Below, piece after piece: positions 9,469 through 18,541 of a stretch of 64,000 nt of DNA. Each line of letters opens with the position of its first letter. Position 1 is the first letter of the stretch. Origin of the DNA: Salinicoccus hispanicus (lineage in GTDB: Bacteria; Bacillota; Bacilli; Staphylococcales; Salinicoccaceae); contig NZ_WUUK01000001.1 of assembly GCF_009831115.1 (NCBI RefSeq), positions 496,001 through 560,000 on the forward strand, given 5' to 3'. Both the position numbers and the translations under genes were made by a program. The notes beneath the pieces are model-generated. The model worked only from the letters and a program-made list of their open reading frames with translations. It ran no database searches and was not told where the DNA came from.

Positions 9469-9846
9469 ATGAATATCCGAATCTCGAATCAGAGTGACAT
9501 TCCTATCTATGAACAGCTTAAAAGGGAAATCATCAGACTCATCATGAATGGAGAACTGAGACCCGGAGACCCATTATTGTCGATGCGCTCACTCGCCAAG
9601 GAACTGAGCATCAGCATCATAACCACCAAGCGCGCCTACCAGGATCTCGAGGCCTCCGGTTATGTGTATTCCGTTGTCGGCAAGGGCACATTCGTCAGTG
9701 AACAGAATGCCGAGAATAGAAGAGAACAGATTCTTGTCGAAATTGAAAAGAAGATTGAAGATCTGCTGAAGACATCAAAACAAGTCGACCTATCCGTTGA
9801 AGAATTGGCGGAAATGATGAAAGTCATGGAGGATGAGCATATATGA
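9469..9846 (+). CDS. GntR-family (YtrA subfamily) transcriptional repressor
   Basis: 125 aa regulator: an N-terminal winged helix (IYEQLKREIIRLIMNGELRPG, then LSMRSLAKELSISIITTKRAYQDLEASGYVYSVVGKGTFV) plus a short helical C-terminal tail, the short form typical of YtrA rather than long FadR/HutC types. ATG 9469 follows ACGGAGATG. Its stop overlaps the start of the ABC ATPase (ATGA). YtrA-type regulators commonly repress ABC exporter operons that respond to cell-wall antibiotics; the inducer here is unknown. Confidence 0.88.
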   Translation: MNIRISNQSDIPIYEQLKREIIRLIMNGELRPGDPLLSMRSLAKELSISIITTKRAYQDLEASGYVYSVVGKGTFVSEQNAENRREQILVEIEKKIEDLLKTSKQVDLSVEELAEMMKVMEDEHI

Positions 9847-10715
9847 ATGCGATCACTGTTACAGGACTGGATAAGAATATGGGTGGATTCAAACTGGAAA
9901 GTATCGATATGAATATAAGGAAGGGCTACATCACCGGTCTGATCGGAGAAAATGGCGCCGGCAAATCCACAGTGATCAATCATATGCTGGGACTCAAGAA
10001 ACAGGATGCAGGTCGGATCAATATTCTGGATAAAGATCTGGAAGCAGAAAGAACGGCACTCCTGAACAGCATCGGTCTGGTGTTTGCTGAAGATCGGCTG
10101 CCACAGAACGTAACCCCGGTAAGACTGAGCAAGCTTCTGCGTACTTTCTATGACCAGTGGGATAAAGAGACGTTTTTCTCATACTTGAAAACATTCAACG
10201 TCAATATGGATCGCAGGATAAAGTACCTGTCCACAGGAGAAAAAGTCAAACTATCGATTGCCATTGCATTGAGCCACAAGGCAGAACTTCTGATTCTTGA
10301 TGAACCGACGTCTAACCTCGATCCGACCTTCCGCATGGAACTGCTTGAAATACTTCAGGAATTGATGATCGATGAGGAAATTACGATTCTTTTCAGTACT
10401 CACATCACATCGGACCTGGATAAAATTGCGGATTATATCATCATGATAGACGATGGAAAGATCATATTTGAAATGGAGAAGGAAACACTTTTTGAAACAT
10501 ACAGGAAAGTGAAGGGCAGCAAAGCGCTTCTCGATGATGAGACCAAGTCACTGCTTATCGGTGCCACCAGCAACGCGCTTGGTTTTGAAGGGATGTCGAA
10601 AGAATACGAAGCGTTCAAAGAGCTGTATGGCAACAAGGTTATTATTGAGAGTTTGACAATAGATGAAATCATGTACTACATCAAAAAGGAGAAGAGGGGA
10701 TTTGACAATGTATAA
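9843..10715 (+). CDS. ABC transporter ATP-binding protein (YtrB-like)
   Basis: 290 aa ATPase. Walker A GENGAGKST, a divergent signature LSTGEKVKLSIAIAL, Walker B LLILDEPTSNLD and an H-loop (FSTHITSDLDKIA) are visible, with about 70 further residues after the ATPase core, as in YtrB/EcsA-type exporters. The start overlaps the GntR stop by 4 bases, and the end overlaps the permease by 8. The LSTGE signature in place of LSGGQ is usual for this exporter subfamily. Substrate unknown. Confidence 0.87.
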   Translation: MNAITVTGLDKNMGGFKLESIDMNIRKGYITGLIGENGAGKSTVINHMLGLKKQDAGRINILDKDLEAERTALLNSIGLVFAEDRLPQNVTPVRLSKLLRTFYDQWDKETFFSYLKTFNVNMDRRIKYLSTGEKVKLSIAIALSHKAELLILDEPTSNLDPTFRMELLEILQELMIDEEITILFSTHITSDLDKIADYIIMIDDGKIIFEMEKETLFETYRKVKGSKALLDDETKSLLIGATSNALGFEGMSKEYEAFKELYGNKVIIESLTIDEIMYYIKKEKRGFDNV

Positions 10716-11361
10716 GCAGCTTGTTCTGAATCTGTTCCATTCGAAATGGATATGGTACATCGGTATTGCTACTATCATTATAAATGTCATTACAGCTCTG
10801 CTGCCATCCGACACCCAGCCGATTATACTTCAATTCAGCAACTCGCTTAATATGATTGCAATCATATTTACGACATCATCGTACTTGAGCATCCATGACC
10901 TGCTGAGAAAAAATAACAATCATTATTTCTACTATGCACTGCCAAACACCAAGAAGGGGATACTGAAAGGGGAGTATGTCTACTACATCATGATGCTGAT
11001 TCTGACTTCCCTGATCATCGCGAGCTATCTCGCCACGAATAAGGAAATGTACTATGTTTATGGATTTATGATGATCATCGGGGTCTGTCTAACTGTTATG
11101 AGTCTATACTATCTTGGCTTTGCGAAGTACTGGATGCGTTATGTCTTCACAGGCTATTTTCTCTATGGCATACCCGTAGTGACTACATTTCTGTTTCATT
11201 TCCTACCATTGAGAAACGTTAACGAAATGGACCGTGCTTTGCCAGGATTCGACTTCTATCTTTACCATCTTCCAATATATACTTTGATCATCGGTGTGAT
11301 CATGTTCATCCTGACGTACTTTATCAACCTCAGGAATATAACCAAATACGACATGATATAA
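10708..11361 (+). CDS. Membrane subunit of GntR-regulated ABC exporter
   Basis: 217 aa with about six hydrophobic segments (such as WIWYIGIATIIINVITALL, IMMLILTSLIIASYLA, VYGFMMIIGVCLTVMSLYYL and YTLIIGVIMFILTYFI). ATG 10708 is seven bases after AGAGGGGA; the upstream part of the frame shadows the ATPase gene. No family name can be assigned beyond an ABC-2-like permease by context: it directly follows and overlaps the ATPase. A half-transporter pair like this probably dimerises. A strong hairpin ends the operon. Confidence 0.75.
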   Translation: MYKQLVLNLFHSKWIWYIGIATIIINVITALLPSDTQPIILQFSNSLNMIAIIFTTSSYLSIHDLLRKNNNHYFYYALPNTKKGILKGEYVYYIMMLILTSLIIASYLATNKEMYYVYGFMMIIGVCLTVMSLYYLGFAKYWMRYVFTGYFLYGIPVVTTFLFHFLPLRNVNEMDRALPGFDFYLYHLPIYTLIIGVIMFILTYFINLRNITKYDMI

Positions 11362-11363
11362 AA

Positions 11364-11395
11364 GAAGTCCTCCAAACCAGAGTTTGGAGGACTTC
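11364..11395. terminator. Bidirectional hairpin between ABC exporter and ispG
   Basis: 14-bp perfect arms (11364-11377 and 11382-11395). The U-tract is better on the minus side (CTTCTTTTAT), so it likely terminates ispG as well as the plus-strand operon. Confidence 0.82.
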
Positions 11396-11408
11396 TCAAA
11401 GCTTCTAT

Positions 11409-12527
11409 CTATTTTGCAGCTTCTGCTTCTTCTTTCGCCTTGCGTTCTTTTTCGTAGTGCTCTTCTGCAAGTATATCGATTTCCTTCTTCAGTTCCTCGA
11501 CCATGATATCTTCCGGTACTTTTCTCACCGTCTTGCCATGCATGAAGAGGAGGCCTTCGCCACGGGCACCGGCGATGCCGATGTCTGCTTCGCGTGCTTC
11601 ACCGGGTCCGTTGACCGCACACCCGAGTACAGCAACTTTAAGTGGCGCCTTGATGGTGGAAATGTATTCTTCGACCTCATTGGCGATTGAAATGAGGTCG
11701 ATTTCGATGCGGCCGCAAGTCGGACATGCAATCAGTGTCGCAGCGTTACTTGCCAGACCATAGCTTTTCAGCAGTTCTTTTGCCACTTTGACTTCTTCGA
11801 CCGGATCGGCAGAGAGCGAGATCCGCATCGTGTTCCCGATGCCTTTGGAAATGATTGCACCGAGTCCGGCAGCGCTTTTCACAGTACCGGCAAACAGCGT
11901 ACCGCTTTCCGTAATACCCAGGTGAAGTGGGTAGTCGAATGCTTTTGCTGCTTTTTCGTATGCTTCGATTGCAAGGTTGACGTCCGATGCCTTCATCGAC
12001 ACGATGATATCGTGAAAGTCGAGGTCTTCAAGTATCTTGATGTGGTGCAGGGCACTCTCGACCATGCCATCGGCTGTCGGATAGCCATACTTCTTGATGA
12101 TATGCCTTTCAAGACTTCCAGCATTGACCCCGATACGGATCGGTATGCCTTTGGCTTTACAGGCTTCAACGACTGCTTCGACTTTCTCACGTTTGCCGAT
12201 ATTACCCGGATTGATACGGATCTTATCCGCACCGCCTTCAACCGCAAGCAGTGCAAGTTTATAATCGAAATGGATATCTACAACAAGTGGGATGTTGATC
12301 TGTTTTTTTATTTCTGGAATAGCCAGTGCATCTTCTTCTTTAGGGCATGCAACACGTACAATCTGACATCCTGCTTCTTCCAGACGATGAATTTCTTTTA
12401 CTGTCGCTTCGACATCATGAGTTTTCGTCGTCGTCATGCTCTGGATGATGATTTGATCAGCGCCGCCGATGGTGACATCGCCGACCGTGACCGGTCTTGT
12501 ATTAGTACGGTGTGTAATTTGAGACAT
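11409..12527 (-). CDS. ispG: (E)-4-hydroxy-3-methylbut-2-enyl-diphosphate synthase IspG (GcpE)
   Basis: Penultimate enzyme of the MEP pathway: converts MEcPP to HMBPP with a 4Fe-4S cluster; 372 aa. The cluster ligands are in CPTCG (about residue 265) and [17 protein letters not shown]; the TIM-barrel part starts with [21 protein letters not shown]. The start MSQITHR is chosen because GAGGAG lies seven bases upstream (on the minus strand); the ORF extends five codons further without a ribosome site. A charged tail ([13 protein letters not shown]) ends the protein. Monocistronic by appearance. Confidence 0.95.
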   Translation of the reverse strand: MSQITHRTNTRPVTVGDVTIGGADQIIIQSMTTTKTHDVEATVKEIHRLEEAGCQIVRVACPKEEDALAIPEIKKQINIPLVVDIHFDYKLALLAVEGGADKIRINPGNIGKREKVEAVVEACKAKGIPIRIGVNAGSLERHIIKKYGYPTADGMVESALHHIKILEDLDFHDIIVSMKASDVNLAIEAYEKAAKAFDYPLHLGITESGTLFAGTVKSAAGLGAIISKGIGNTMRISLSADPVEEVKVAKELLKSYGLASNAATLIACPTCGRIEIDLISIANEVEEYISTIKAPLKVAVLGCAVNGPGEAREADIGIAGARGEGLLFMHGKTVRKVPEDIMVEELKKEIDILAEEHYEKERKAKEEAEAAK

Positions 12528-12605
12528 AACCAAACTCCTCATATTATATGATTCTCTAAATCAATAGCTATTATACTAGATATGAAATAAAAATGTAAAT
12601 GTTGT

Positions 12606-12643
12606 GCCTTCCCGGATCTCTATTTCATTGCGGGAAGCTTCCT
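12606..12643 (-). terminator. Possible terminator of the DUF1189 gene
   Basis: Reading on the minus strand, GCTTCCCG pairs with CGGGAAGGC across the stop codon, followed by an AT-rich tract with short T-runs. Moderate support only. Confidence 0.4.
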
Positions 12644-13354
12644 ATAATAATGGAAGTAGAAAGGGAGTGTGGCCAGATAGAGCCACCAAAGCGCCGATCC
12701 TGCAGCCAGCTGGATGCCGATAATCGGTATCAGAGCGAGGACAGTGGCAAATGTTGAAAATTTGAACCAGTTCATGAACCGTGACTTTTTCTTCAATCCG
12801 GTTGAAATGAGATTCATGACATAAGCACCGATGGACAGGAGTATGACAGCAAAGAACATGATCACTGCTGTATAGAAGACGATATACACAGTGACATAGA
12901 AATAGAGGCTTGAAGTCTGCTGTTTGATGAATGTTTCAAGATCCTCGCCTGTCCTGACCTGGCTGATATAAGAATAGTCAAAACCACCGCCCTGGACATC
13001 ACGTATATAAATCCCATCCTTCAGAAAACCGACAAGAATATCCTGGTCAGCACCGGTAATATCCGCAGTAGATCTATTCTCACTGAAAAGGATGCTGTTG
13101 CCGTGAATCTGAACGGTTTTCGATTCCCCGACATACTGGCCATCCACGATGGTGAACTCGGGCATCTCGGATTCGATGTTTGCCAGGCTTGTTGTGGCGC
13201 TGACACTCTGGAACAAGGAAACAATATTCGGCAGGGCGATCAGCAGTGAGATGAGCAGGATATTGATGAGCATATGCTTGAAATTGGCAGTTCGGAATAG
13301 AGGATATTTATTGAAGGTCAAAAACCTTTTGTAGAAAGTAAAATATTTCATCAT
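12620..13354 (-). CDS. DUF1189 family membrane protein (YqgB-like)
   Basis: About 244 aa, function unknown. A hydrophobic N-terminal segment (LINILLISLLIALPNIVSLF, about residues 27-46) leads to an extracytoplasmic domain of roughly 110 residues, then three C-terminal membrane segments (for example YFYVTVYIVFYTAVIMFFAVILL). Family and the sodA neighbourhood match B. subtilis yqgB. The start is uncertain: MMKYFTFYKRF at 13354 has only AGAAAGAAG upstream, and the longer frame to 13486 would run into the sodA leader. Divergent from sodA. Confidence 0.7.
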   Translation of the reverse strand: MMKYFTFYKRFLTFNKYPLFRTANFKHMLINILLISLLIALPNIVSLFQSVSATTSLANIESEMPEFTIVDGQYVGESKTVQIHGNSILFSENRSTADITGADQDILVGFLKDGIYIRDVQGGGFDYSYISQVRTGEDLETFIKQQTSSLYFYVTVYIVFYTAVIMFFAVILLSIGAYVMNLISTGLKKKSRFMNWFKFSTFATVLALIPIIGIQLAAGSALWWLYLATLPFYFHYYRKLPAMK

Positions 13355-13509
13355 TTCACGCTTCTTTCTGATGCTTGAGTGTCTCCTGCCGTCTTCAAAT
13401 TCATACCATGGTCTGAAAAAACCGATGGGGACAGGCAATACATTTGTTATTTTAACATCGAATTGATATATTTGGTATGTAAACAATTAACTATGGAGGG
13501 GAATTAACT

Positions 13510-14112
13510 ATGGCTTTTGAACTACCAGAACTACCTTATGCATACGATGCATTGGAACCTAACATTGACAAAGAAACTATGGAAATTCACCACACAAAGC
13601 ACCACAACACTTATGTAACAAAGCTGAATGATGCAGTAAAAGGTACGGATCTTGAAAACAAATCCATCGAAGAAATCATCAAGAATCTGGATTCTGTCCC
13701 TGAAGACAAGAAGACAGCAGTAAGAAATAATGGCGGCGGACACTTGAACCACTCCATGTTCTGGCAACTGCTTTCTCCGGAATCCAAAGAAGTTTCCGGT
13801 GATATCAAGGACGCAATCGAATCCAAATTCGGTTCTTTCGACAAGTTCAAAGAGGAATTTGAAGCTGCAGGCGCGGCACGTTTCGGTTCAGGCTGGGCTT
13901 GGCTCGTTGTAAACAATGGAGAGCTTGAAATTGTCTCCACTCCCAACCAGGACAATCCTGTTACAGATGGCAAGACACCAGTTCTTGGCGTAGACGTATG
14001 GGAACACGCATACTATCTGAAGTATCAGAACAAGCGTCCTGAATATCTGAAGGCATTCTGGAATGTCGTCAATTGGGATAAAGTAAACGAACTCTACAGC
14101 AATGCAAAATAA
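13510..14112 (+). CDS. sodA: Superoxide dismutase, Mn/Fe type (SodA)
   Basis: Cytoplasmic enzyme converting superoxide to peroxide and oxygen; 200 aa, standard length. Metal ligands are visible: His27 in [13 protein letters not shown], His in [11 protein letters not shown], and Asp/His in [15 protein letters not shown]. The GAGWAW-type region (GSGWAWLVV) is intact. GGAGGGG precedes ATG 13510. It stands alone between a divergent DUF1189 gene and a PBP gene and ends in its own terminator. Whether Mn, Fe or both are used cannot be decided by eye. Confidence 0.97.
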   Translation: MAFELPELPYAYDALEPNIDKETMEIHHTKHHNTYVTKLNDAVKGTDLENKSIEEIIKNLDSVPEDKKTAVRNNGGGHLNHSMFWQLLSPESKEVSGDIKDAIESKFGSFDKFKEEFEAAGAARFGSGWAWLVVNNGELEIVSTPNQDNPVTDGKTPVLGVDVWEHAYYLKYQNKRPEYLKAFWNVVNWDKVNELYSNAK

Positions 14113-14122
14113 TGACTAATTC

Positions 14123-14150
14123 AAGAGCGGGAATTCCCGCTCTTTTTTTA
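14123..14150 (+). terminator. Rho-independent terminator after sodA
   Basis: Nine-bp arms AAGAGCGGG / CCCGCTCTT around AATT, followed by a run of Ts. Confidence 0.92.
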
Positions 14151-14220
14151 TTTGTTTTCAATCTCCATCATGATTATGTGGTAGAATAGCGATACATATT
14201 TTAAGTGGAAGAAGGAATGA

Positions 14221-16416
14221 GTGGAATTGAAACGTGCAAAAACCAAAAGTCTTGAGGCGATAAACAGACAGGTCATGAAATCAAGAATCAACATCATCAT
14301 GCTGATTGTATTTCTGCTTTGCCTGATTCTCATCTTCCGTCTCGGCTACCTCCAGATTGTAAAAGGTGATGAATATCAGGAGGAAATTGCCAATGAGCAG
14401 TACGTGGAAATCAACCAGAGTGTGCCAAGGGGCGAAATCTATGATAGGAATGGCAACCTGCTGGTCGGCAACGCCTCCAAGAAGGCGATTTATTTTACAC
14501 GGCATAGAAATATGGCATCCAGTGAAATTGTCGATGTGGCTGCTGAACTCAGTACATATCTTGATATGGAATCAGAGAACCTGTCACTTAGGGATAAGCA
14601 GGACTATCTGATCAGAATGTATCCGGACGAAGTGGGGGAACTGATGTCAGATGAGCAGACGCTGCTTGATAATGGCAACATCTCACAGGAGCAGTTCAAT
14701 CAGGAGCTTTACCAGCGTATTACTGAAGATCAGATTTCAAGCATCCTTACTGATGAAGACCTGAACACTATCGCAATCTATGTCGAAATGGTCAATGCAC
14801 GTGAACTGAATCCGGTCGTTGTAAAAAGCGATGATGTGACCGAAGAGGAGTTCGCAGAGATCAATGAGTCGCTTGATTCATTGGAAGGAATATCAACAGG
14901 CATGGATTGGGAACGGGACTACCCCTATGGTGATACGCTCCGTACCGTTCTCGGGGAAGTATCCTCCTCCGAAGAGGGGCTGCCAAGAGAACTGCTTGAT
15001 CACTATATGGCCCGGGGATACTCCCGTAACGACAGGGTAGGCAAGACCTATCTCGAATACCAGTACGAGAATATATTGCGTGGCAAAAAAGAACAGGTCA
15101 AGTTTACAACCGACAAATCAGGCGAGATCATCAATCGTGAGGTTGCAACCCCAGGGGAGCCTGGCGACAATCTGTACTTGACGCTTGATATCAATCTGCA
15201 GCTCGAACTTGAGACACTTGCCGAACACCACCTCACCTCATTGCGGAACATGGCAGAAGAGGTCCAGGAGAGAAACAGCAGAACCGGAGAAATCGACTAT
15301 ACCATCATTCCTGAATACCTGGATACGGTTGTACTTGTCGTGCAGGATCCGAACAATGGGGATGTACTTGCCATGGTCGGAAAGCAGCTGGATGAGGAAG
15401 GCGATATTGTCGACTACCATTACGGTGCACTGACTTCGACCTATGCTGTAGGCTCATCCGTAAAGGGTGCAACCGTCGCCACAGGGTATCAGAATGATGT
15501 CATTGAACCGGGTGAGACACTGATTGATGAACCATTGAATTTTGCAGGCGGCACCCAGTCGATCAGTTCATTCTTCAATAGATCCGGACAGGTGGCGATT
15601 GATGACCAGGAAGCACTGATGGTTTCATCGAACGTATATATGATGAAAACCGCTCTACGACTTGCAGGTCTTGAATACTATGATGGCATGTCGCTGCCGA
15701 CCGATATAGGGGACGCAGCAAATACGCTCAGAAATGGACTCAACCAGTTTGGTCTCGGCGTATCCACCGGAATCGATCTGCCGAATGAAGCAGTCGGCCT
15801 CAGCCCCGATCTTTCCAACAACCCAGGCAGCTACCTGAACTTGTCGATCGGACAGTATGATACGTATTCTGCGCTGCAGCTGTCGCAGTATGTTGCCACC
15901 ATCGCCAATGGCGGCAACCGTGTAGGCCTTCATATGGCAAAGGAAGTGCGCGCGGGAGATGCCAATGAAGAAGGTGCTGTGCTGCAGTCCTTCAATGGCC
16001 AGGTGCTCAACACAGTCAGGTTCTCACCTGCCGAACTGTCCCAGATCCATGCAGGCTTCTATGATGTTTTCAACACCCATGACACATCTACGGATCGCTA
16101 CGGTACCGGGTGGGACGCCTACCATGAACTTGAACCGAAAGCTGCCGGGAAAACCGGTACTGCAGAGGCAAGTTACAATGGGGACGATGTACTGAACCAG
16201 ACCTATACCGGCTATGCACCATATGATAATCCGGAAATGGCATTTTCAATCATCTTCCCGCATATGCCCTATACGGTGCCGTTCTTCCCGGCCCAGTATC
16301 TTGGCAGGGACGTTGTAGACAAATACTATGAAATCTATCATGAGCAGCCGCCTGTCGAACCTTACCAGTATGATACGGATGCCTTCTATACAAGACTGGC
16401 GTATGGCAGCTATTAA
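14221..16416 (+). CDS. Class B penicillin-binding protein (transpeptidase)
   Basis: Peptidoglycan transpeptidase of 731 aa. One N-terminal membrane anchor (IIMLIVFLLCLILIF, about residues 25-39), then the PBP dimer domain (SVPRGEIYDRNGNLLVGN), then the transpeptidase with SxxK at Ser412-Lys415 (SSVK), SxN at Ser469 (SSN) and KTGT at Lys644. GTG 14221 follows GAAGAAGGA. Location between sodA and pstS matches B. subtilis pbpA, and adjacency to sodA matches staphylococcal pbp3; I give no symbol because orthology needs a tree. No PASTA domains. Own terminator. Confidence 0.93.
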   Translation: MELKRAKTKSLEAINRQVMKSRINIIMLIVFLLCLILIFRLGYLQIVKGDEYQEEIANEQYVEINQSVPRGEIYDRNGNLLVGNASKKAIYFTRHRNMASSEIVDVAAELSTYLDMESENLSLRDKQDYLIRMYPDEVGELMSDEQTLLDNGNISQEQFNQELYQRITEDQISSILTDEDLNTIAIYVEMVNARELNPVVVKSDDVTEEEFAEINESLDSLEGISTGMDWERDYPYGDTLRTVLGEVSSSEEGLPRELLDHYMARGYSRNDRVGKTYLEYQYENILRGKKEQVKFTTDKSGEIINREVATPGEPGDNLYLTLDINLQLELETLAEHHLTSLRNMAEEVQERNSRTGEIDYTIIPEYLDTVVLVVQDPNNGDVLAMVGKQLDEEGDIVDYHYGALTSTYAVGSSVKGATVATGYQNDVIEPGETLIDEPLNFAGGTQSISSFFNRSGQVAIDDQEALMVSSNVYMMKTALRLAGLEYYDGMSLPTDIGDAANTLRNGLNQFGLGVSTGIDLPNEAVGLSPDLSNNPGSYLNLSIGQYDTYSALQLSQYVATIANGGNRVGLHMAKEVRAGDANEEGAVLQSFNGQVLNTVRFSPAELSQIHAGFYDVFNTHDTSTDRYGTGWDAYHELEPKAAGKTGTAEASYNGDDVLNQTYTGYAPYDNPEMAFSIIFPHMPYTVPFFPAQYLGRDVVDKYYEIYHEQPPVEPYQYDTDAFYTRLAYGSY

Positions 16417-16419
16417 AGT

Positions 16420-16464
16420 AAGGCCCGGAATTGAAGTGAATCTTCAATTCCGGGCCTTTTTTAA
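16420..16464 (+). terminator. Rho-independent terminator after PBP gene
   Basis: Long 17-bp arms (from 16420 and ending about 16462) with a short loop and a T-run (TTTTTT). It lies directly upstream of the PhoP-box array. Confidence 0.92.
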
Positions 16465-16470
16465 ACTACA

Positions 16471-16509
16471 TTTACTTAATCTTTACAAACCGTTCATTCC
16501 AAATTTACA
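16471..16509 (+). promoter_or_regulatory. Candidate PhoP-box array upstream of pstS
   Basis: Four TTTACA-like hexamers repeat with exact 11-base spacing: TTTACT (16471), TTTACA (16482), TTCATT (16493) and TTTACA (16504). Direct repeats of TT(A/T/C)A(C/T)A separated by about 5 bases are the B. subtilis PhoP recognition pattern, and pst is its classic target. The array is about 60 bases upstream of the pstS start, leaving room for a -10 region. Phosphate-starvation induction is inferred. Confidence 0.75.
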
Positions 16510-16571
16510 TTCATTCGATAAAGTAGAGCATGTAACAAATACAACACTTAATTATTGGAGGAATTCGGGTA

Positions 16572-17552
16572 ATGAAAAAGAGTATGTTTATGGCTGCACT
16601 GCTTATGAGCTTGATGTTTATTCTTGCAGCTTGCGGCGGTGGTTCCGCTGAAGATCCAACAGACGAAAGTACAGAGGCTAATACAGAAGGTTCCGAAACA
16701 AGCTCCGACGAGGAAGCTTCTGCATCCGGCAGCGTCTCTGGTGATGGTTCATCCACAGTCGCACCAATCCTCGAATTGATAAATGAAGACTTCAACGCTG
16801 AGAACCCGGACGTACAGGTTTCCATCGGTGTATCCGGTACAGGTGGCGGTTTTGAAAAATTTGTAGCTGGTGAAACAGATTTCCAGAATGCTTCCCGCGA
16901 AATCAAAGAAGAAGAAATCACTGCGCTTGAAGATGCAGGCATCGAATACACAGAATTCAAAGTTGCAAATGACGGTCTGACTGTTGCAGTCAACACTGAA
17001 AATGACTTTGTTGACTACCTGACATTTGAAGAGCTTCAAACAATCTACAGTGGCGAAGCAACAACTTGGAGCGACGTTCGCGCTGACTTCCCGGATGAGG
17101 AGATCACAGCATATGCTCCAGATCAGTCCCACGGAACTCATGACTTCTTCAAAGAAGCGGTTATGGAAGATGGCGATATCACAGCTGAACTGAACCAGGA
17201 TACAAATGTTATCTCCCAGTCGGTTACAAGTGATGTAAACTCAATCGGATTCTTCGGCTACAACTTCTACATGGTGAACGAAGACAACCTGAAAGGTGTA
17301 CCTGTTCAAGGTCCGGATAATGATGAGCCAGTTGAAGTGACTGAAGAAACAGTAATGAGCTACGACTATCCACTGGCACGTCCACTGTTTGTCTATGCCA
17401 AGAATGAATCTCTTGAAAGCAATGAGTCATTCATGCAGTTCATGGAATTCACAATCGATAATGCCTCATCTGCAGCTGAAGAAGCTGGTTATGTAGCACT
17501 TACCGAAGAAGAAATGCAGGAACAAGTCGACAAACTTTCTGAATTTCAATAA
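16572..17552 (+). CDS. pstS: Phosphate ABC transporter substrate-binding lipoprotein PstS
   Basis: Extracytoplasmic phosphate receptor, 326 aa. Residues 1-20 are a lipoprotein signal with lipobox LAAC and Cys21. A highly acidic Ser/Glu/Thr linker (about residues 27-55) precedes the binding domain, whose motifs include GDGSSTVAP, GVSGTGGGFEKFVAGETDFQ and QDTNVISQSV. GGAGGAATTC precedes ATG 16572. First gene of pstSCAB-phoU; a hairpin right after it probably lets only part of the transcription continue, so more receptor than transporter is made. Confidence 0.96.
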   Translation: MKKSMFMAALLMSLMFILAACGGGSAEDPTDESTEANTEGSETSSDEEASASGSVSGDGSSTVAPILELINEDFNAENPDVQVSIGVSGTGGGFEKFVAGETDFQNASREIKEEEITALEDAGIEYTEFKVANDGLTVAVNTENDFVDYLTFEELQTIYSGEATTWSDVRADFPDEEITAYAPDQSHGTHDFFKEAVMEDGDITAELNQDTNVISQSVTSDVNSIGFFGYNFYMVNEDNLKGVPVQGPDNDEPVEVTEETVMSYDYPLARPLFVYAKNESLESNESFMQFMEFTIDNASSAAEEAGYVALTEEEMQEQVDKLSEFQ

Positions 17553-17562
17553 GTAGAAACAT

Positions 17563-17589
17563 ATGGACGGGCTGAGCCCCGTCCATTTT
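17563..17589 (+). terminator. Intercistronic hairpin between pstS and pstC
   Basis: Nine-bp arms ATGGACGGG / CCCGTCCAT followed by TTTA. The U-tract is short, so it may act as a partial terminator or 3'-end stabiliser within the operon. Confidence 0.7.
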
Positions 17590-17614
17590 AAAGTATTATG
17601 AAACGAGGGCTAAT

Positions 17615-18541
17615 ATGAGCGAGTACAATATCCGGGAAATGATCGACAAGAAAAAAGGAAAAAGTGGAAATGCAGCCATAGAGAAAGCAGTACCTATAAT
17701 ACTGCTCATCATTACACTTGTATCCGTCCTGACTACAATAGGCATTCTGGTTACTCTGCTGACAGAAACAGTCATGTTCTTCACTAGAGTCTCACCTATA
17801 GAATTTTTAACTTCCACAGAGTGGTCAGCTTTCAGTTCTGATCCGCAATGGGGGATTTTTGCTTTAATCATGGGAACTTTGAAAATTACTGCCATCGCAA
17901 TCGTTTTCGCAGTCCCTGTCGGACTGGGGGCAGCCATATACCTCAGTGAATACGCAAGCGACCGCATCAGAAGGCTGGTTAAACCAGTTCTTGAAATACT
18001 TGCAGGAATTCCGACTGTCGTCTACGGATTCTTTGCGTTGACATTCGTCACACCATTGATTAGAGGAATATGGCCTGAAGTCAATCTGTTCAATGCCATC
18101 AGTCCTGGTCTTGTCGTTGGCGTCATGATCATTCCAATGATTGCAAGCTTGAGTGAGGATGCCATGAGTGCGGTTCCGAACTCAATGAGGGAAGGGGCGC
18201 TCGGTCTTGGATCCACACGACTTGAAATGGTACTCAAAGTAGTCCTGCCTGCTGCCGTCTCAGGAATAATGGCCTCGATCGTCCTTGCTGTATCCCGTGC
18301 AATCGGTGAAACAATGATTGTTTCCATCGCTGCAGGCAGCACACCGAACGGCAGCCTCAATCTTATGGAATCACTTCAGACAATGACTGGGTTCATCGTA
18401 CAAGTTGCATCAGGTGATGCAACATACGGTACAGATACTTATTTCAGTCTCTACGCTGTCGGCATGACACTTTTTGTATTTACACTATTGATGAATATTA
18501 TTGCGCAATGGTTCTCACGGAAATTCAGGGAGGAATACTAG
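17615..18541 (+). CDS. pstC: Phosphate ABC transporter permease PstC
   Basis: Inner-membrane subunit of the high-affinity phosphate importer, 308 aa. About six membrane segments; the cytoplasmic coupling loop EGALGLGSTRLEMVLKVVLP (about residue 190) is the binding-protein-dependent permease EAA motif. ATG 17615 follows ACGAGGGC. The stop is immediately adjacent to the pstA start, so the two are coupled. Partner of PstA and the ATPase PstB. Confidence 0.95.
   Translation: MSEYNIREMIDKKKGKSGNAAIEKAVPIILLIITLVSVLTTIGILVTLLTETVMFFTRVSPIEFLTSTEWSAFSSDPQWGIFALIMGTLKITAIAIVFAVPVGLGAAIYLSEYASDRIRRLVKPVLEILAGIPTVVYGFFALTFVTPLIRGIWPEVNLFNAISPGLVVGVMIIPMIASLSEDAMSAVPNSMREGALGLGSTRLEMVLKVVLPAAVSGIMASIVLAVSRAIGETMIVSIAAGSTPNGSLNLMESLQTMTGFIVQVASGDATYGTDTYFSLYAVGMTLFVFTLLMNIIAQWFSRKFREEY

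Noticed and set aside
13355-13486. 44-residue N-terminal extension of the DUF1189 protein
   Set aside because: No ribosome site, and it would use the sodA promoter region.
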